Shown here one piece after another: positions 35,660 through 48,684 of a DNA stretch of 64,000 nt; within the stretch, counting starts at the first letter, position 1, and every line of letters begins with the position of its first letter. The notes under the pieces are model-generated. The model ran no database searches and was not told the origin of the DNA. It worked only from the letters and a program-made list of their open reading frames with translations. The translations under genes were made by a program, and so were the position numbers. Origin of the DNA: Zonotrichia leucophrys gambelii (lineage: Eukaryota > Chordata > Aves > Passeriformes > Passerellidae); NCBI RefSeq assembly GCF_028769735.1, contig NC_088179.1, positions 10,073,950-10,137,949 on the forward strand, written 5' to 3'.

Positions 35660-38600
35660 CACAAGCACAGAGCCCTCACAGAGTTAAAACAGCAGGAGAC
35701 AAATAGGCTCAACTTCATTTATTGAACTATCACATTCGAGATCCTGTCTCACTCTTGGGCTTCCAAACAGATAAATTCTGCTACATTTATGCTGTGCTTT
35801 AACTGTCAATTGGCATGGTAGTCACAAGAATATTTATCTTGGGATGTTTCAGCTGGAAGCACTTCAACTGAGCCTAATTGAGAGAGACTGAAAAAAAACT
35901 GTAATAAGAGGACTGATCTGAAAACAATTAAGAATATACTTGGATAATTATGAGCCTACATCAATTCAAGGATTTTAGAAGAGGAATTGAGTGGAATTGT
36001 CTGGAGGATTTGCTGGGTTGTGATACAAATGCTGTTATGCTTGTGAAAGTTAGGTAACCATTAGTTGAAGTAGTTTGTACAGCTGTGAAAAAAAGCTAAG
36101 CTATGCAATTTATATTTGATCAGAACAACACCAGGCAAAGGCTGCTGAATGATACAAAAACTTAGAGAATGTCTGCATGGAGGCTTGGATTTTGGGACTA
36201 GAGTTGCAGAATTTAGACCATTAACCCCTGTGTAAATGAGCCCCTCCAGGCTTTCCAGAGTAGTTAAGCTAACACCAGCATTTTGCTGAAGGAAGGTCGC
36301 TCTATTATGCTGAAAAATGCCAACTGATTTTTCCAGAGTAGCAGTGTAATGATGTCAGTAATGCTGCAAAAGTCTCCATGTGAAGGTCTCATCTTTAGCC
36401 CATGTTGCTGCTAGAGGTTATCACGACTTGCTACTTTCATGATGTTCTAGGAAAAAATAAGCACTACTAGATTATCAGTTATCACTGTCACAGCCCAGCC
36501 CTCTCTGCTGCTAACATAAAATGGAATTATAAGCATCAAAGGGAAATGAAAAATGAAATCCAATTGCCTACCGAGTGACTCAATTGCATTTTCTGTTTAT
36601 TAGATGTGATGACAAGATAAAATACCATCATTCCTGGGCAGTTCAAAAGCAATCACTGGCAATTTATTTGATAGTTATCTCTTTAGGCTCTGCCTTTATT
36701 TCCAATCTGCACAAGAAGAAGTATTTATCTGCCTAAATTTAGCCATTTTCCTTGGATGACTGTGTTCGCTGCCTTGTCTTCTAGTCTGCCTAGGAGAGAT
36801 GGAAACACCTTCAGAGGATTTTTGAGTAGGTGTAGAACTCTGAATCACTGTCTGGGAGAGCCCACTGAAGCCTCTTTTTCCGTATTTTCTTGGGCAAGTT
36901 GCCTTCTTTATATAACAGTTGCAAGCTGGCAGTGACTAATGTGACCCCTCTGGGTGTCAGCTGAGATAAACTCCCTGCTGTTCCCCCCTTCTTCCTTGTG
37001 CTTGGGACTAGGGTGGGTATTCAAGGAGAAAAGTCAGTACAGGCTGGCCTCTGGGAAGAATGAAACATGATACAAAAAGGAACCCCATTAGATGTGCTCT
37101 AGGATCTGTCTACTTGAGGTCTTTTTAAAATCTCTGGAACTTCACAAACAGACACATTACTTGTTCTTTGTGCCTTACAGTTGCTTGAGAGATAACAGCA
37201 TGGAAATAGCTGGTTTTAAGATTTAATTTTTTTTAATAAAAACCCTATATCCCAAGGCCCTGCCTCCAACAAAAATCAAAAGCAAATATCTAGGATTGAG
37301 AATGAGAACAGGACAAACAAAAATATATATGTCCACCATCCTCTAATCCTTTCCATAGCCCCAAGTATTTTTAATACAGAAACATGTTCAAATAATATTA
37401 TGTAAAGAGTAACTGCCAGCATATATCTCTTCCACAAATTTTTCTGGTTTCTCTTTAATTTAAAAGAAAAGAAAAAGTATAAAATTTCATGGTTATATCC
37501 ACAGCTTTACTAGTTTGTTTTTTTTAATGAAAAAAACAACTCTTTTTGTTTGTTTTTTAGTGGCCTCATTTGAGGCCGCTTGCTTCTTCACTTGTATGGA
37601 AAGATATGGTGAATGGGCACCTCGTCTTACAATCTCTAGGACATTCACAGTTTTGAAGATCTGTTTGCTTTTCTAGATTTCAAATCTTAGACATTAAGGA
37701 CAAGCATTCTCCTAGCTTTTAGAAAACTTTGTTTCCTGAGTTCTGTCTGACCCTACTTTTTGAGAGGAGACCAGAATTTTCCACAAGATTTCCCACTGCT
37801 CCCTCATACTTTTACCTTGTCTGATATGTCCGAGGGTTCATTTTTTCAAAGTTGCAGTATTTGTTCAGATTTGGAACAGCACAGAACATATGCACAAACA
37901 TGCTATTCTAAATTTGAAGTTCCTGTTCTAGATAGTTTTATTTTAATAACTATTAAACATGTTTCATCTTAGGAAAAAGCTTGAGAATGGTTGAAACAGA
38001 AAATGGCAAATTTCAGCCATGTGCAGAGTTAAACAAATTTCTGTGTAGTTGAATGGAGGTTGTGCACTGAAGTGTGCTACCAGAGGCTTTGCTCAGTGCC
38101 CTGACAGGGAGCTGTGTGTAGAGATGAGTTGCCAAATGCAGGTCTCCTGCTTACTTTGTCCAACTTCTTGACGGCTGTCTTTTTTGTTCAGTGGGTCAGG
38201 AAGCTGGTGAGGCAGTTTCCATGCTCTCCCTCTTTCATGTTCCTGCAATGCAATTTGAATTTGCTGCAGCACGTGTGCTTTTTAGAGGAACAATAATCAT
38301 GTTGACCTTATGCAAATCAATGCTGAAGCTGGCTAGTCTTCACGCTTTTGCACGTGTATTTGAAGTGTACTGCAGTGAAATGATAGATCTCCTAATTTTC
38401 CTTCAGTAAAAGCCCTCTGGGCTGAATTTACAGGGCTCCTAGGCAAGCTGCAGCAGAAGAGTAAATCCTATTATGGGATTTCAGAAGACGAACTGAAGAG
38501 CAGACCAAAAGATGGGTCAGTCCAACTAATCAGCTTTGTAAATGCATTAACATTTCGTTCAGCAGAGATGACCTAGAATGGTCAGCTGCCTGCAGTGCCC

Positions 38601-41600
38601 ATAGGACTGAGAGGAGCAAGCTGCAGAACCTGTCTTTGAGGGGTGTGATGTGCAGACAAGCTGCCTGTTCACATCTCTGGGTGAGGGACATGAGAAATGA
38701 GCACAGGGACTTCACCATTCAATTACACTCACATATCTTACTTTATGCCGTGATTAATCTGAACGAGCATCGCCCAAAGGATTTTACCCAGTGATCATCC
38801 TGCAGAGGGTCTATGTGAAAAATATCTAATACTTGACAGATGTGTAGCTGATGTTGCTAATTGTAACACAGCTGCAGCACAAAGCAGGCAGCAGCTATTG
38901 TATTCACAGGACAAATTTTAGCATAAGATGGCTACAAGCACTCTAATGGCTCTGTTGATCAGACCTTTGCTGGTGAGGTAGCAGAGGCCCTGATCAGGTA
39001 AATTTTGGTGGTAATTACCTGTGTCAAAACCAGCTTCATTGAAGTCAGAACAATCACTGTTTGGAATGAATGTGTTTATGCAGAGCTGGGAATCAAGTGA
39101 TTAAATAACTACAGGTTTCTCTCTATTGTACTTCACTGTCTTTCCAGGCTACTGTCTATGCATTCGAACAGTCATTTATTAGGCTGTAGTGGCTATACAA
39201 GCTGCAAAAATGCTTGCAAAAGAGCTCTGATCCTGTGATTTAGAAAATGGGAGTGCCAAGGGTTAATGAGAAAGGGTTGCTTTCTAGAAGCAGTAGGTGA
39301 TATGCAAGAGGCAAGTCCTGAGCAGCAATTCCCAGGTGTGTAAAATTGTTCTGGTGCCTGCAGTGATGATGTGGCTCAGAGGAAGCAGGAGCTACTGCTG
39401 CTAGTGTAAATAGAGATATCAGTGAGACAATTTGAGTATACAGAGCATTTGCTGGATTATTATCTGTGTAACAGCAAGAAGGTGCTGGATTTCCACAGCC
39501 ATGTCATTGTCATTTTATTTAGACTAATACAAAGTCAAAGGGAAGTATGAATTATGTGAACATTAAGTAATCCTGGTAAAGAATGTCTGTGAGTTTGGTC
39601 TTTTTGGTTTCTTTTTTTCTTTTTATTTTTTTTTTTTGGGGGGGGGGGGGAAGGGGTGAGAGGATTAAGTATCAAGTGTTACATAGCCAGACAGTTATAT
39701 AATTACATTGAATCACTGTTTTTGATGCACTGAGTGCTCTTTCCAAATGCATAGAGAGGATCAAGGTATATTATGTGTCAGATAGAAGTTACACTGAATG
39801 AGGTGTAGTGAAGAGTGGCTCTGTAGAGTTCACTGGTCTTGGGAGAAATAAGAAGCTGTGGCAAAACACAGATAGCTTCAAAGCTGTTCTTATGAGCAGA
39901 AAGAAGTGGTGTATATTTTAGGCTGAGTCTAGTTATAGCTCATATTAAAAATCTGCTGCTTCTACATCATAAATGTTAATATCAGTCTTGTTAGTTAGAT
40001 ACCTGGGGTGCATGTGCATGTCCAATGGGTTGTTGATGCCAAGATCTAAAAGGGATTTCAGTGCAGAAGTAATATTTCATTCTTGATTCATCATATCCTC
40101 ATGTACTATCCCAAATAATAGGAGGCCATTTCACATCTGCTAACACACAGCTGTACCACAGAAGATGGTTACAACTAGAAAGAAGTTATATTAGGGATAC
40201 TTGAACTAGCATTGTTTATATGTTGTTACTTTATAATGAAAAGTTCTCTTGAGCAAAGACATGAAACATGATTTTTTTCAAACTGAGAATGCACATGTGT
40301 GGAGTTTTGTACATGTTCACAGTAGCAGATGAAGACATGATTATGCAAATACTTGTCTTGTCTGTTAAGTCAAACAATGCACTGATAAATAGAGGCCAAG
40401 AAAAGAAATCTAGTAAAGCATTTGACTTCATAAAACAAAAGCTGTGTAGGGGCACAGCAAGGTTATAAACTTAGCAGTCAAAGACAACAAAAACAAACCC
40501 CAAATATTTACTTTGTGCTTTTGGTCTTCTACATGCAGCTTTCTTGTTTCTGACTGTGCTTTTTTCCAATCTCATCCTGGCTCTTGTCCCACCTGCCAGG
40601 CTGTTTTCCTTGCTATATCACCTGGGAGAGAGGAGCAGAAGCATTGAAGCCCAGGAGTGAGAGTGCTTCTGCTTGGGTTTCTCTGCCTATTGCCTCAACA
40701 GCCTGGGCTCTCCTGCTGGTGCCAGGAGATTGAGCATTTGTGAACTGCATGGGAACAGCTAAGTAGTATCTTTCATAGAAATGGTGAAAAGTACATTCCT
40801 GGTAACAACATACATAGCAAGATGTTTTAAAGAAAAGTTGTGGCTATTGTTAATGGGAGAAAAAAAGAAGTTTCTACTAATGAGAAGTTTTACAAATAAC
40901 TGAAGTGCTTCTGAGACAATGGCCAAAAAAACCCACAACCTAGTAAACCCGGTATGGAACAGAAAATGTGTGAAATCTTCAGTTCCATTTCTAGAAATAT
41001 GAGAAAATTCTAAAACTGGCTAATATTTCCTTTATAACAGTTATACATTATAATGGTAGACACTGTAATGGTATCTGTAGGCAGCATTGCTTTCTTGGAT
41101 TATTTTCATTTACTTATCTCTCATGATTTAGCTCATGGGCTCTCCCAAAGTTTTTCAATTGCATGAATAGCCTCTGTCTCACTTGGCTATTCCCAGGCTG
41201 CCCTGATATTTCCTTTTGAATTGTCTCTACTAGGGAAAATTTCTGTGATGCTGCAGTTTGTCGCATCAGTCTGACCATTGCTTGACCACATCATGTGTTA
41301 CAGTATTACAAGCAAGACCTTAGAATAAATTAAATAGGTTCTTATAAGGAATTATTTTTAATGCTATTTACTGAATTGTTTATAATTTTGGTATTGGAAA
41401 ATGAATATGATTATGTCTCTTTTGGAGTGTTTAAGAACATTGATTACTCTGTATGTGTAACTGTCTCAACCTATTTGTTGAAACAAAGCAAGGTTTATTT
41501 GCTAACATTTTCATGACCAACAAGACAAAAATAGCCAATATGTTATTGGTGTAGAGTCTTGTTTTGTTTGTTTTTAGTGGCAAGCTGTTGTTTTTGGCAG

Positions 41601-43430
41601 TTTAAAATACTCTATAAACCTTCATTTGGGTAACTGTTAGAGAATTCTGTATTTGTAATATAAAGAGCAGTGCAAAATAACAAAGCTCTTAAATTTCTGT
41701 GATAGGGTTGTCTGCACTGACCAGTGGATTGATTGGTATTCATATTAGTTCTTCTGCAATAAAATTGCCTAGTAAAAAATTCAGTATTAGTTACTCCAAG
41801 GATTAAAAACCCCCACATAAGTAAACAATGGCAGGTTAAGAAAAACCAAGATTTTTCTTGTTAGATTTACTTCTAGATTTTCTTTGTCTTTGACATTTAC
41901 TTTTTTGTCTCAGTCATGAATATGACAATGGTTTTTGTTTTTAACGGGAAATAAGCTTCTCAATTAATGCCTCATGTCAGAACATGACCCTTTCAGAAAT
42001 AAACTAAATAGCACAAAACTTGAAGCAGAATAGAGAATAAACAATGCTGTCTTGACATTGCACAGAAATGTTTATTAAACAACTCCATCAATATCAAGCT
42101 TCCAGGCTTGCTCTGCGCTCCAGAGTTACTGGCATTGTTTGAGACCTGGAGATTTGAGCAGTTCAGCTGTATTTATGTTTACTTTGCATAGAAATAGAAC
42201 AATCTTGCTTGTATTAAATGACTGCAGTATGAGTTAAGGATTGCAACAACAGATGTAAAGGCAAAAAGATATTTTAGCAAAGGTTGTTTTCCCTGTGTTG
42301 CCTCCAACTGAGGCTTGTCTCTCTAAGTGCAGAATTCTATTCTAAAAAATGACAATTAAAATTCGAAGTTTTATGTTTAGATAACTGGCTACCTCCACAG
42401 AATACCCTCATACACAGGATTTAGTTTGCTATTTAGGTTAGTTTTACAGACATCCAAATCCTGTCAGGCTGAGCTCCAGTCTCCTCCAGCTTTATGGAAC
42501 ATTTCCAGAGGAAGCATTGAAATGGATAGATTTCATGTCTCTGTTGCTTCCACCATTACCTGGTCTCAGTGCTCGGTCATAAATTGACTTGGCACTTTTA
42601 CAAATTTAGATATTTCTTCTCTGATCCTATTCTGAATTCTTGATCTAGTATTTTCATGGTCTTTTTGGGTATGTAAACTTACAGAATCAGAACTAGCATC
42701 TGCTACAGCCAACAGTAACTTCCTTACAAGCAGCCAGAAAAATAGCTGCATATCTCTTTGAAGCAAAGTAATACAGTGAAAAATGTGACTTTAAAACTAA
42801 GATGATGAGTCTGGGAGCTGAGTGAGTCTCATCTGTAGTAAGATGGGCCAGCCAACCAACAGGGTAGTAGAGGCAGTAGGATTGAAATTGTAGGTAGGTT
42901 TTGTTTGCTGAGGACCCCTGAAGCTACTTGACTCTGACAGTGCTAGCACATAGGTTTTAATTTTTTTAATGTTACCATGGCATCTGAGTTAACAAACATT
43001 TAAAAATTACTCCAGAAGTGTTCAGCTCTTAACTGTCATTGTTGTGCGGTGCTTTTCAGAGTGATCAAGATCCCAGCATCCCTCTGGGGTTATGTAACCT
43101 AGAGAGTCAGGATTTCTGCTGCTGTGCTAAACTCCCCTCACTACATCCCTGGCTGGCTTAGAGCTGGGATGTGGCAAATGAAAGTACTCCACAGAAACCT
43201 CTCTCAGCCCCTTAACCCCCAACATTAATGTATGTGAAACATACACATGCTCCTTACTCCCACAGCAGTCTGATGGCTGCCCTACTATGAAGCATTTCCT
43301 GACATGGATGAACTAAAAAATTTGGGTTGAAAAGGGCTTTATTAAACTATTTGTTTCAGAACCTCCTACTGGCTGGAGGTGCTAAAGGTGAACTATACTG
43401 AAAAAGCTTTTGGGTGTAATGGAAAAAACC
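35660..43430. other. Intergenic stretch, little recognisable content
   Basis: AT-rich DNA. Strong pyrimidine tracts ending in AG at 37560 and 38194 are followed by short open frames (up to 72 codons at 38191-38409), but no donor or homology supports a gene. The T12G13 homopolymer junction at 39626-39656 is the one clear sequence feature. Confidence 0.4.
39626..39656 (+). repeat. T12 followed by G13 homopolymer junction
   Basis: Twelve T bases run directly into thirteen G bases, then AAGGGG. It is a strand-biased, G-quadruplex-capable tract. Run lengths may be uncertain because such junctions are hard to sequence. Confidence 0.8.
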
Positions 43431-43435
43431 TTATG

Positions 43436-43441
43436 GTTTGC
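43436..43441. repeat. Target-site duplication of LTR A (left)
   Basis: GTTTGC occurs immediately before the LTR and again at 43736-43741 immediately after it. Confidence 0.85.
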
Positions 43442-43735
43442 TGTGGAGGAATAGAATGTAAGAGAATAATGCAGAAGGTAATGTCACACCTGAGGAGTTG
43501 CAGCTGTACCAATCACCAAAGATTGGGAACAGGCCTGCCCTTAATAGGCCACAGGTGTGTCCAATAAGATGATGAGTGCTACAAAAGAGTGGGTGAGCTG
43601 GGTGAGGAGAGAGTTGCAGTTTGTTGGTTGCGCTGTGAAGAAGAAGAAGGAGGAGGAGGAGGAGTCAGTGCTGTGAGGAACTGCCCATGAGAAATCACCC
43701 AGAAGGTATGGAAGATTTACAATAAGATGACAACA
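43442..43735 (+). mobile_element. Solo LTR A of an endogenous retrovirus, 6-bp target duplication
   Basis: A 294-bp element begins TGTGGAGG and ends CAACA. It is bounded by a perfect 6-bp direct repeat, GTTTGC, at 43436-43441 and 43736-43741. Inside are a CCAAT box (43561-43565), a weak TATA-like TACAAAAG (43580-43587) and a GAA/GGA repeat (43637-43664). Six-base duplications fit class II (ERVK-like) integrases in birds. No coding sequence adjoins it, so the provirus was lost by LTR-LTR recombination. Copy B at 59156 belongs to the same family. I cannot name the family. Confidence 0.85.
43637..43664. repeat. (GAA)n(GGA)n tract inside LTR A
   Basis: About four GAA and five GGA units lie near the 3' part of LTR A. 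The matching position in LTR B lacks the tract, which explains much of the 36-bp length difference. Confidence 0.85.
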
Positions 43736-43744
43736 GTTTGCAGT

Positions 43745-44035
43745 CTATGATAGATCTGGTGTGTGTTAATGTTAAATATGGTATAAAATAAATAAATTTC
43801 AGGTACAGTGTTCTTACTAACAGAAGAAGTCTAACTGACCTATTTAGAATGTTTGAAATGTTTAGAATGTTTGAAAGTGCATATGTCAATTTATTTTCTC
43901 AGCAAGTTCTAGCAGGAGTGACTATTTGAAATGCATCTCAATCCAGTTTTCATTTAAGCTTTGGTGGTAAGGTTATTTTATTGTTTATTTTTTTAATCTC
44001 TTATTTTTGCATGAGCTGGGCCATAAAACAAAACT
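43745..44035. other. AT-rich spacer
   Basis: It contains a short near-duplicate around GAATGTTTGAAATGTTTAGA near 43848-43875 and nothing else recognisable. Confidence 0.4.
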
Positions 44036-44039
44036 TAAT

Positions 44040-44400
44040 TATTTGCATGGCCTTCCCCTCCTTGCCCACCACCCTCGTGCCAAAGGCCGTGCCCTCACAG
44101 AGCCTCATGGCGCCGCCATGGTGTGAGTGCAGGCCAGCATGGCGCCAGAGCCTTCAGCCCTTCCTGCCCCAGGCTGGGAGCAACACCTTCCATACTCTCA
44201 TCTCCCTGGGATAAAGGGCAAAGACTAACTGTGGCTGACCATGCTGGAAAGGGCACCTTCCTCAGAAACCATCACAGAGGTTGTTTATAATTCATGACCA
44301 AAGTTAAGGTACTAAACAGGGGCCCCTCAGTTCCTCCCCAGGGCCATGTAGGGCCTGAGCTCTGTCCCTTGCTGTGGGCTCGGAGGTTGTGCCTCATACG
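44040..44400. other. Unclassified GC-rich segment
   Basis: About 360 bp stand out as GC-rich between AT-rich flanks. CATGGCGCC occurs twice (about 44106 and 44139), and the first copy is part of a near-palindrome, CATGGCGCCGCCATGG. It has few CpGs compared with the SPHKAP island, and no open frame looks coding. It is probably a piece of a GC-rich retroviral element rather than a promoter, but I cannot classify it. Confidence 0.35.
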
Positions 44401-44404
44401 TCCC

Positions 44405-45925
44405 CATTTATAAATTTATTTCTGGAATATGAGCCTTTCTCTTCCCCAGAAATGAGTCCCTGATTTCTTTCTTTGAAACAAAATGGTGTTTATTTTAAAA
44501 ATCCAACTTAGAACTGCCTACCCAGTTTCATGGAAACCTGTGAGGAAGCCTGCTTTCCCTGAACCACCAAGTTCAGTGTGTGGGTGAAAGGCATTATTTA
44601 GGCTCTTGTAAAACAACAGGAGAAAAACCGTGTAATGTAACATTATCAGAAAAGGCTTAAAATCTGTGGGGTTTTATTGCAACTAAAGGAAACACGGCTG
44701 AATGTAATGACAAAAAAGCCATTTAAATGCCTTTCATTAAGGAGCTATTTCTTCTTTGCCTTTCCCCTTTGTTGTATAAAGCCTGCAAATATCAGGCAGT
44801 TGTGTCCTGGCGAGGGAGCAGCTGCCTCTGGGCAGAGGCTGTGGCTGCAGAGCCAGCAGGAAAACATCATGGCACACAGCTGAGGGATGGGATCCAGGCT
44901 GCAGAGCACCTGCCAAGGACTGCAGCTTGTACAAAACTTCTCTTAGGTGATTTAAAGGGGTGGAAAGGCAGATGACTAATACTGCAATGAGGTAAAAATT
45001 CTGCTTTTCCACTTCAGAAGACCCCAGGGATTTGGCGATCTCCTGGCAGGTGTCAATACTAAGCTGATGACTTAAAGCTAACTTTAACCCAAAAATACTG
45101 TAGACTCCATTCCCTTAAAACTTAAGGAAGATTTTTCTCTCTCATATTGGTCTCCTCATCAGTAAGTATATTTACTGAAAGTCTTTCACTTGGAGGCAGA
45201 AGTTACCTGATACAGGTCATATGCTGAGACATCCCTCAGGCCCAGAGCCACCAGCCTTGGTGCCTGTGGCAAGTGTTGCTGTAGAATGTTGACTTTTATG
45301 TTAAGTTCTATGAAACACTTTTTTCTGTTAAATGTGTTGGAGTCTTATCAGAGGAAATAGTCTTAAAGACAAAATAGTTGTTGTTTTCTTTGTTTGTTTT
45401 TTACAATGTAGGTTTTGGCTCAAAGTTACACAATTTTGCAGCCTCAAAAGAGCTCAGTAGGCAGACTTTAATTTTTTTTTAATGCAATTTTGTTGCTGTT
45501 GCTGCAATAGGCGAATCTGTTGTGTTCCACACTTAGAGCAATACTGCACTTATCCAAAGTATGGCCTCAAGCTAGCATCTGAATCAATGTCAGTTTGGGA
45601 TTTCAAACCTGACTTCTTGTTCAGTGTCTGGAATTACTTTATGAAAAAATAACTTACCCATACATTCAACATTCACCTGTGAGACCACTCAGTCCTTTAT
45701 TCCTCATTATGCAGAAAACCACTCTTTAATAGAGACATTTATGAGTTTTTGTTACTGTAAATGATAGACCTGTCTCTATGTTCAGAATATATTTCAGCTG
45801 AAATTATCCCAGCCAGCTGCTCTAAGAATACTTACCCTTTAAACTGTCTAGATAAAACCCCAATTTCTTTTTTTTGTTGCAGCCCACATTTTTCATGAAG
45901 TAAACATGCTTTTTTGGTACTACCT
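44405..45925. other. Intergenic stretch without recognised features
   Basis: Overlapping short frames around 44.7-45.0 kb have no splice or homology support. Confidence 0.4.
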
Positions 45926-45929
45926 AGAA

Positions 45930-46260
45930 ACAGCAGCCAGACAAAGTTAAGGGAATAAAAAGCAGGTCTTTTTTACTGAAGGGCCTTCAGTTACACCTAG
46001 GGCAGACAAAGCCCCCCCAGGGGCTACACCCAAAAAATGGATGATGGGTTTTCACACTTTTATAAGTTTGCTCCTTTTGCATATGGGGGTTAATTTTCTA
46101 ATTACAGTTTTGGATAATAAAGTAATTTATTCCAAGTTTGCTCCTGCCCAACTCACTTTTGTTTACATCTCTCAGGGCCTGAGAGACAAAGGACAGTATG
46201 GTGTCCTTCATTCCCAGGCCTAGAGAGAAATTGTTTTGCCTCACCAAAATGTTAAAGCAG
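45930..46260 (-). mobile_element. Probable LTR of an endogenous retrovirus, minus orientation
   Basis: Read on the minus strand, the segment shows retroviral promoter order: an A-rich U3, a TATA box (TTATAAAAGTG), then a GC-rich stretch (GTAGCCCCTGGGGGGGC) and a TTTTTATTCCC/TGTCTGGCTGCTG tail resembling avian LTR ends. I could not define TG...CA ends or a target duplication, so the limits are approximate. Confidence 0.45.
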
Positions 46261-46269
46261 CAGCTAACA

Positions 46270-48675
46270 CTGTATATGGAGTTTAGAGTTATACACTAAA
46301 ATGCAGGATTACAAAGATAAGAAAAATATAAAAGCTAGCATTTTATGGCATTAACTAACTATATTCCATAATTACAGAAATGTTTTTATACCAGTTTTTT
46401 GCTTATTTTGGGGCAGCATCTCAGGCAATATTTGTCATACTTGCATATCAGGCACTTACTGGGTATGGAGGATGATCTTCAACAGGCAAGTGAAGGAGGT
46501 CAGACAAAATGAAGAGTATTCATCCTCTTTAACAAGAAGCTGCTTTAGTAGAACCCCTAATAATGAAACAAAATGTGGGAATATATAATGAATACAGGGT
46601 TTGTCCAGAAAAACCCAACATTTTTCTTCAGAGGTTGGACACTGATGGATGAGGAAATAGTGACAGTGACGGGGATGTGTGATTTCTAACATAAAGGAAG
46701 GAATAGCCTCAATGTAAAGCTTTCTAGCTTTATGCAATGCATGCCAATGAGATCAAAAGACATCTTATTGCTTTATCATATAAGAGTTGGATTTTAGCAT
46801 GCACTAAAGAAATTAGTTTAGCTGCATCAAAAAACCTTGTAGTTTCATGGGTCTAAAAAGAGTTTCATGAATTCAAAAGAAAGTACTCTTAGAAGTGCAG
46901 GAAAAGATAGCTGGGGAAAAAAAAATCTCTTATCAACTGGCTGAAGCCATGGTCTTGGGCCATCTAGGCAGGATGGGAAGGAATCTTGGTGTAGAATTCT
47001 TTATGGCAGTCAGGCATCCCATATTTTTACTTTGTTGCTCAGATGTGGTCAGTTTGGTCCTTTGTCAGCAAGGCCCCCAAGTGCCTTAAGAGCACTCTGA
47101 CATTGAATGGAGAAATTGCTTTAAAGGGTCTCATAAGCAGGCTTGGAGATTATTCCATAATGCACCTCTCTTTTTTGGAGTGGTTGGGTGGTGAGACTAG
47201 GAGAGTATCATTAGTGCTGCTCCTGCAGAAGCAGGTTTCAGTTCCTGAAATGGCTTGTGTGACTCCAGGAGGAGAAGCTTTGTTTTAGGATACTTCTCTC
47301 CCTTTTTCCATTCCAGCCTTTAAGAATGCAGTGCAGAGGGAGTGACCTGCTAAACATGCCCCAGCTTCCTATGCCATCCTGCTGGGGGTTGTTTTAAGAA
47401 CTGCATCAAAAGGAAAGTGATCTGTTTAGCCCATAAATGCTGTGGAGTCATCATTAAGTATCAATTGCTTCTCCATATTGAAAGTTCTACTTTTTTCCTA
47501 ATTTAGTTAATTTACACATTTTCTACTTGGTTTAACTGCACTTACAGGTGCATTTCAGTATCTCTCTGTGCCTAATGACTGCAGGAGAATTTATATGGTT
47601 CTTGTTATAACTTCAAAGAAGCTGGATAATGCAAGTTGATTTAAATGAAAATATTAATGCACTAGAGAGTTGCCTGGGCAGAATTTGCTGTGACTTCTGT
47701 AATCCCTGTATTTATTTCTTCATACACCCACTTGCACATCATTTATCAGCATGTTCAATATAATCCTCGAGGGCGATAGTACTTGGATTTTTGGTTGTGA
47801 GCATGACTTGTGTTTCTGCTACTACTTGGAAATCAGTCTGTATATAATTTCTTTAAATTTCTTTCTGTCAGAATCAAATGTATCATTTTAAAGGAACAAG
47901 CCCACAGGGCTTCCATATTTTGTCAATGTGCAGCAAGCAATTTCATGAGAAATGTTTTTAATATCAAATCTCTGCACTGGTATTTTAATAGCCTCAAATT
48001 TTACTGTATGACACATTAATGTTTCTGACAAGAGTGATTACATCTTTGGCATTAGGACAGAAAGGGACGGGTTGTATTTTCTGCACTATTTATCTGTTAT
48101 TCCCAGCTTAAGAGGGACTTTAATGTGCTCTGTAAGACCACTTAGGCATTTATTCATTTACTTATGATTTTTAATTTGTAAGAATGTTAAAAAAGTGCAC
48201 CTCTTCCATGAAGACATCTGACTTCTGATGGGAATTTCTGCAGCAAATACTGCAGATACTCCTTCTGCATCTTTTTCTACAGCAGATCCAAAGGGATCCC
48301 ATCTGTCATAGCTTGCATGATAAAGATTTGATTTTTACTTTGACTATTCCAAAAAAGAGGTTGCAAAAAAAGATAAAATTGAGACTAAGTGGTTGAAACA
48401 TGCATGCTTGCACCTAAAGGCACTCAAATTTAGACTGTTGGTCTTTGGTTTTATTTTTAGAAAGTATACAGTCCCCTGTGGATGTCTTTGCAAGATAGGA
48501 CTTTACAGCTTTTAGGTCCTGAACTCCCTTCTTTCTTTTTGAGATGTTAACCATCTGCTAATTGTTATAATACTGATTCTAGACATTTACCTACCATTTT
48601 TCCAGCATCCAGTTTGCAAAATAGATTTCAATTCATGCAGAAAACTACTTGTTCAGCCAACTAGAAACTTAGGGC
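46270..48675. other. Intergenic stretch, possible old repeats
   Basis: Sequence at about 46.9-47.3 kb is slightly GC-richer and carries overlapping open frames, possibly an old mobile-element fragment. Nothing is assignable. Confidence 0.35.
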
Positions 48676-48684
48676 TTCCTTGAG

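Noticed and set aside
38195..38409. 72-codon frame after a strong pyrimidine tract and AG
   Set aside because: No homology, no poly(A) signal recognised; tract-plus-frame combinations recur by chance in AT-rich DNA.
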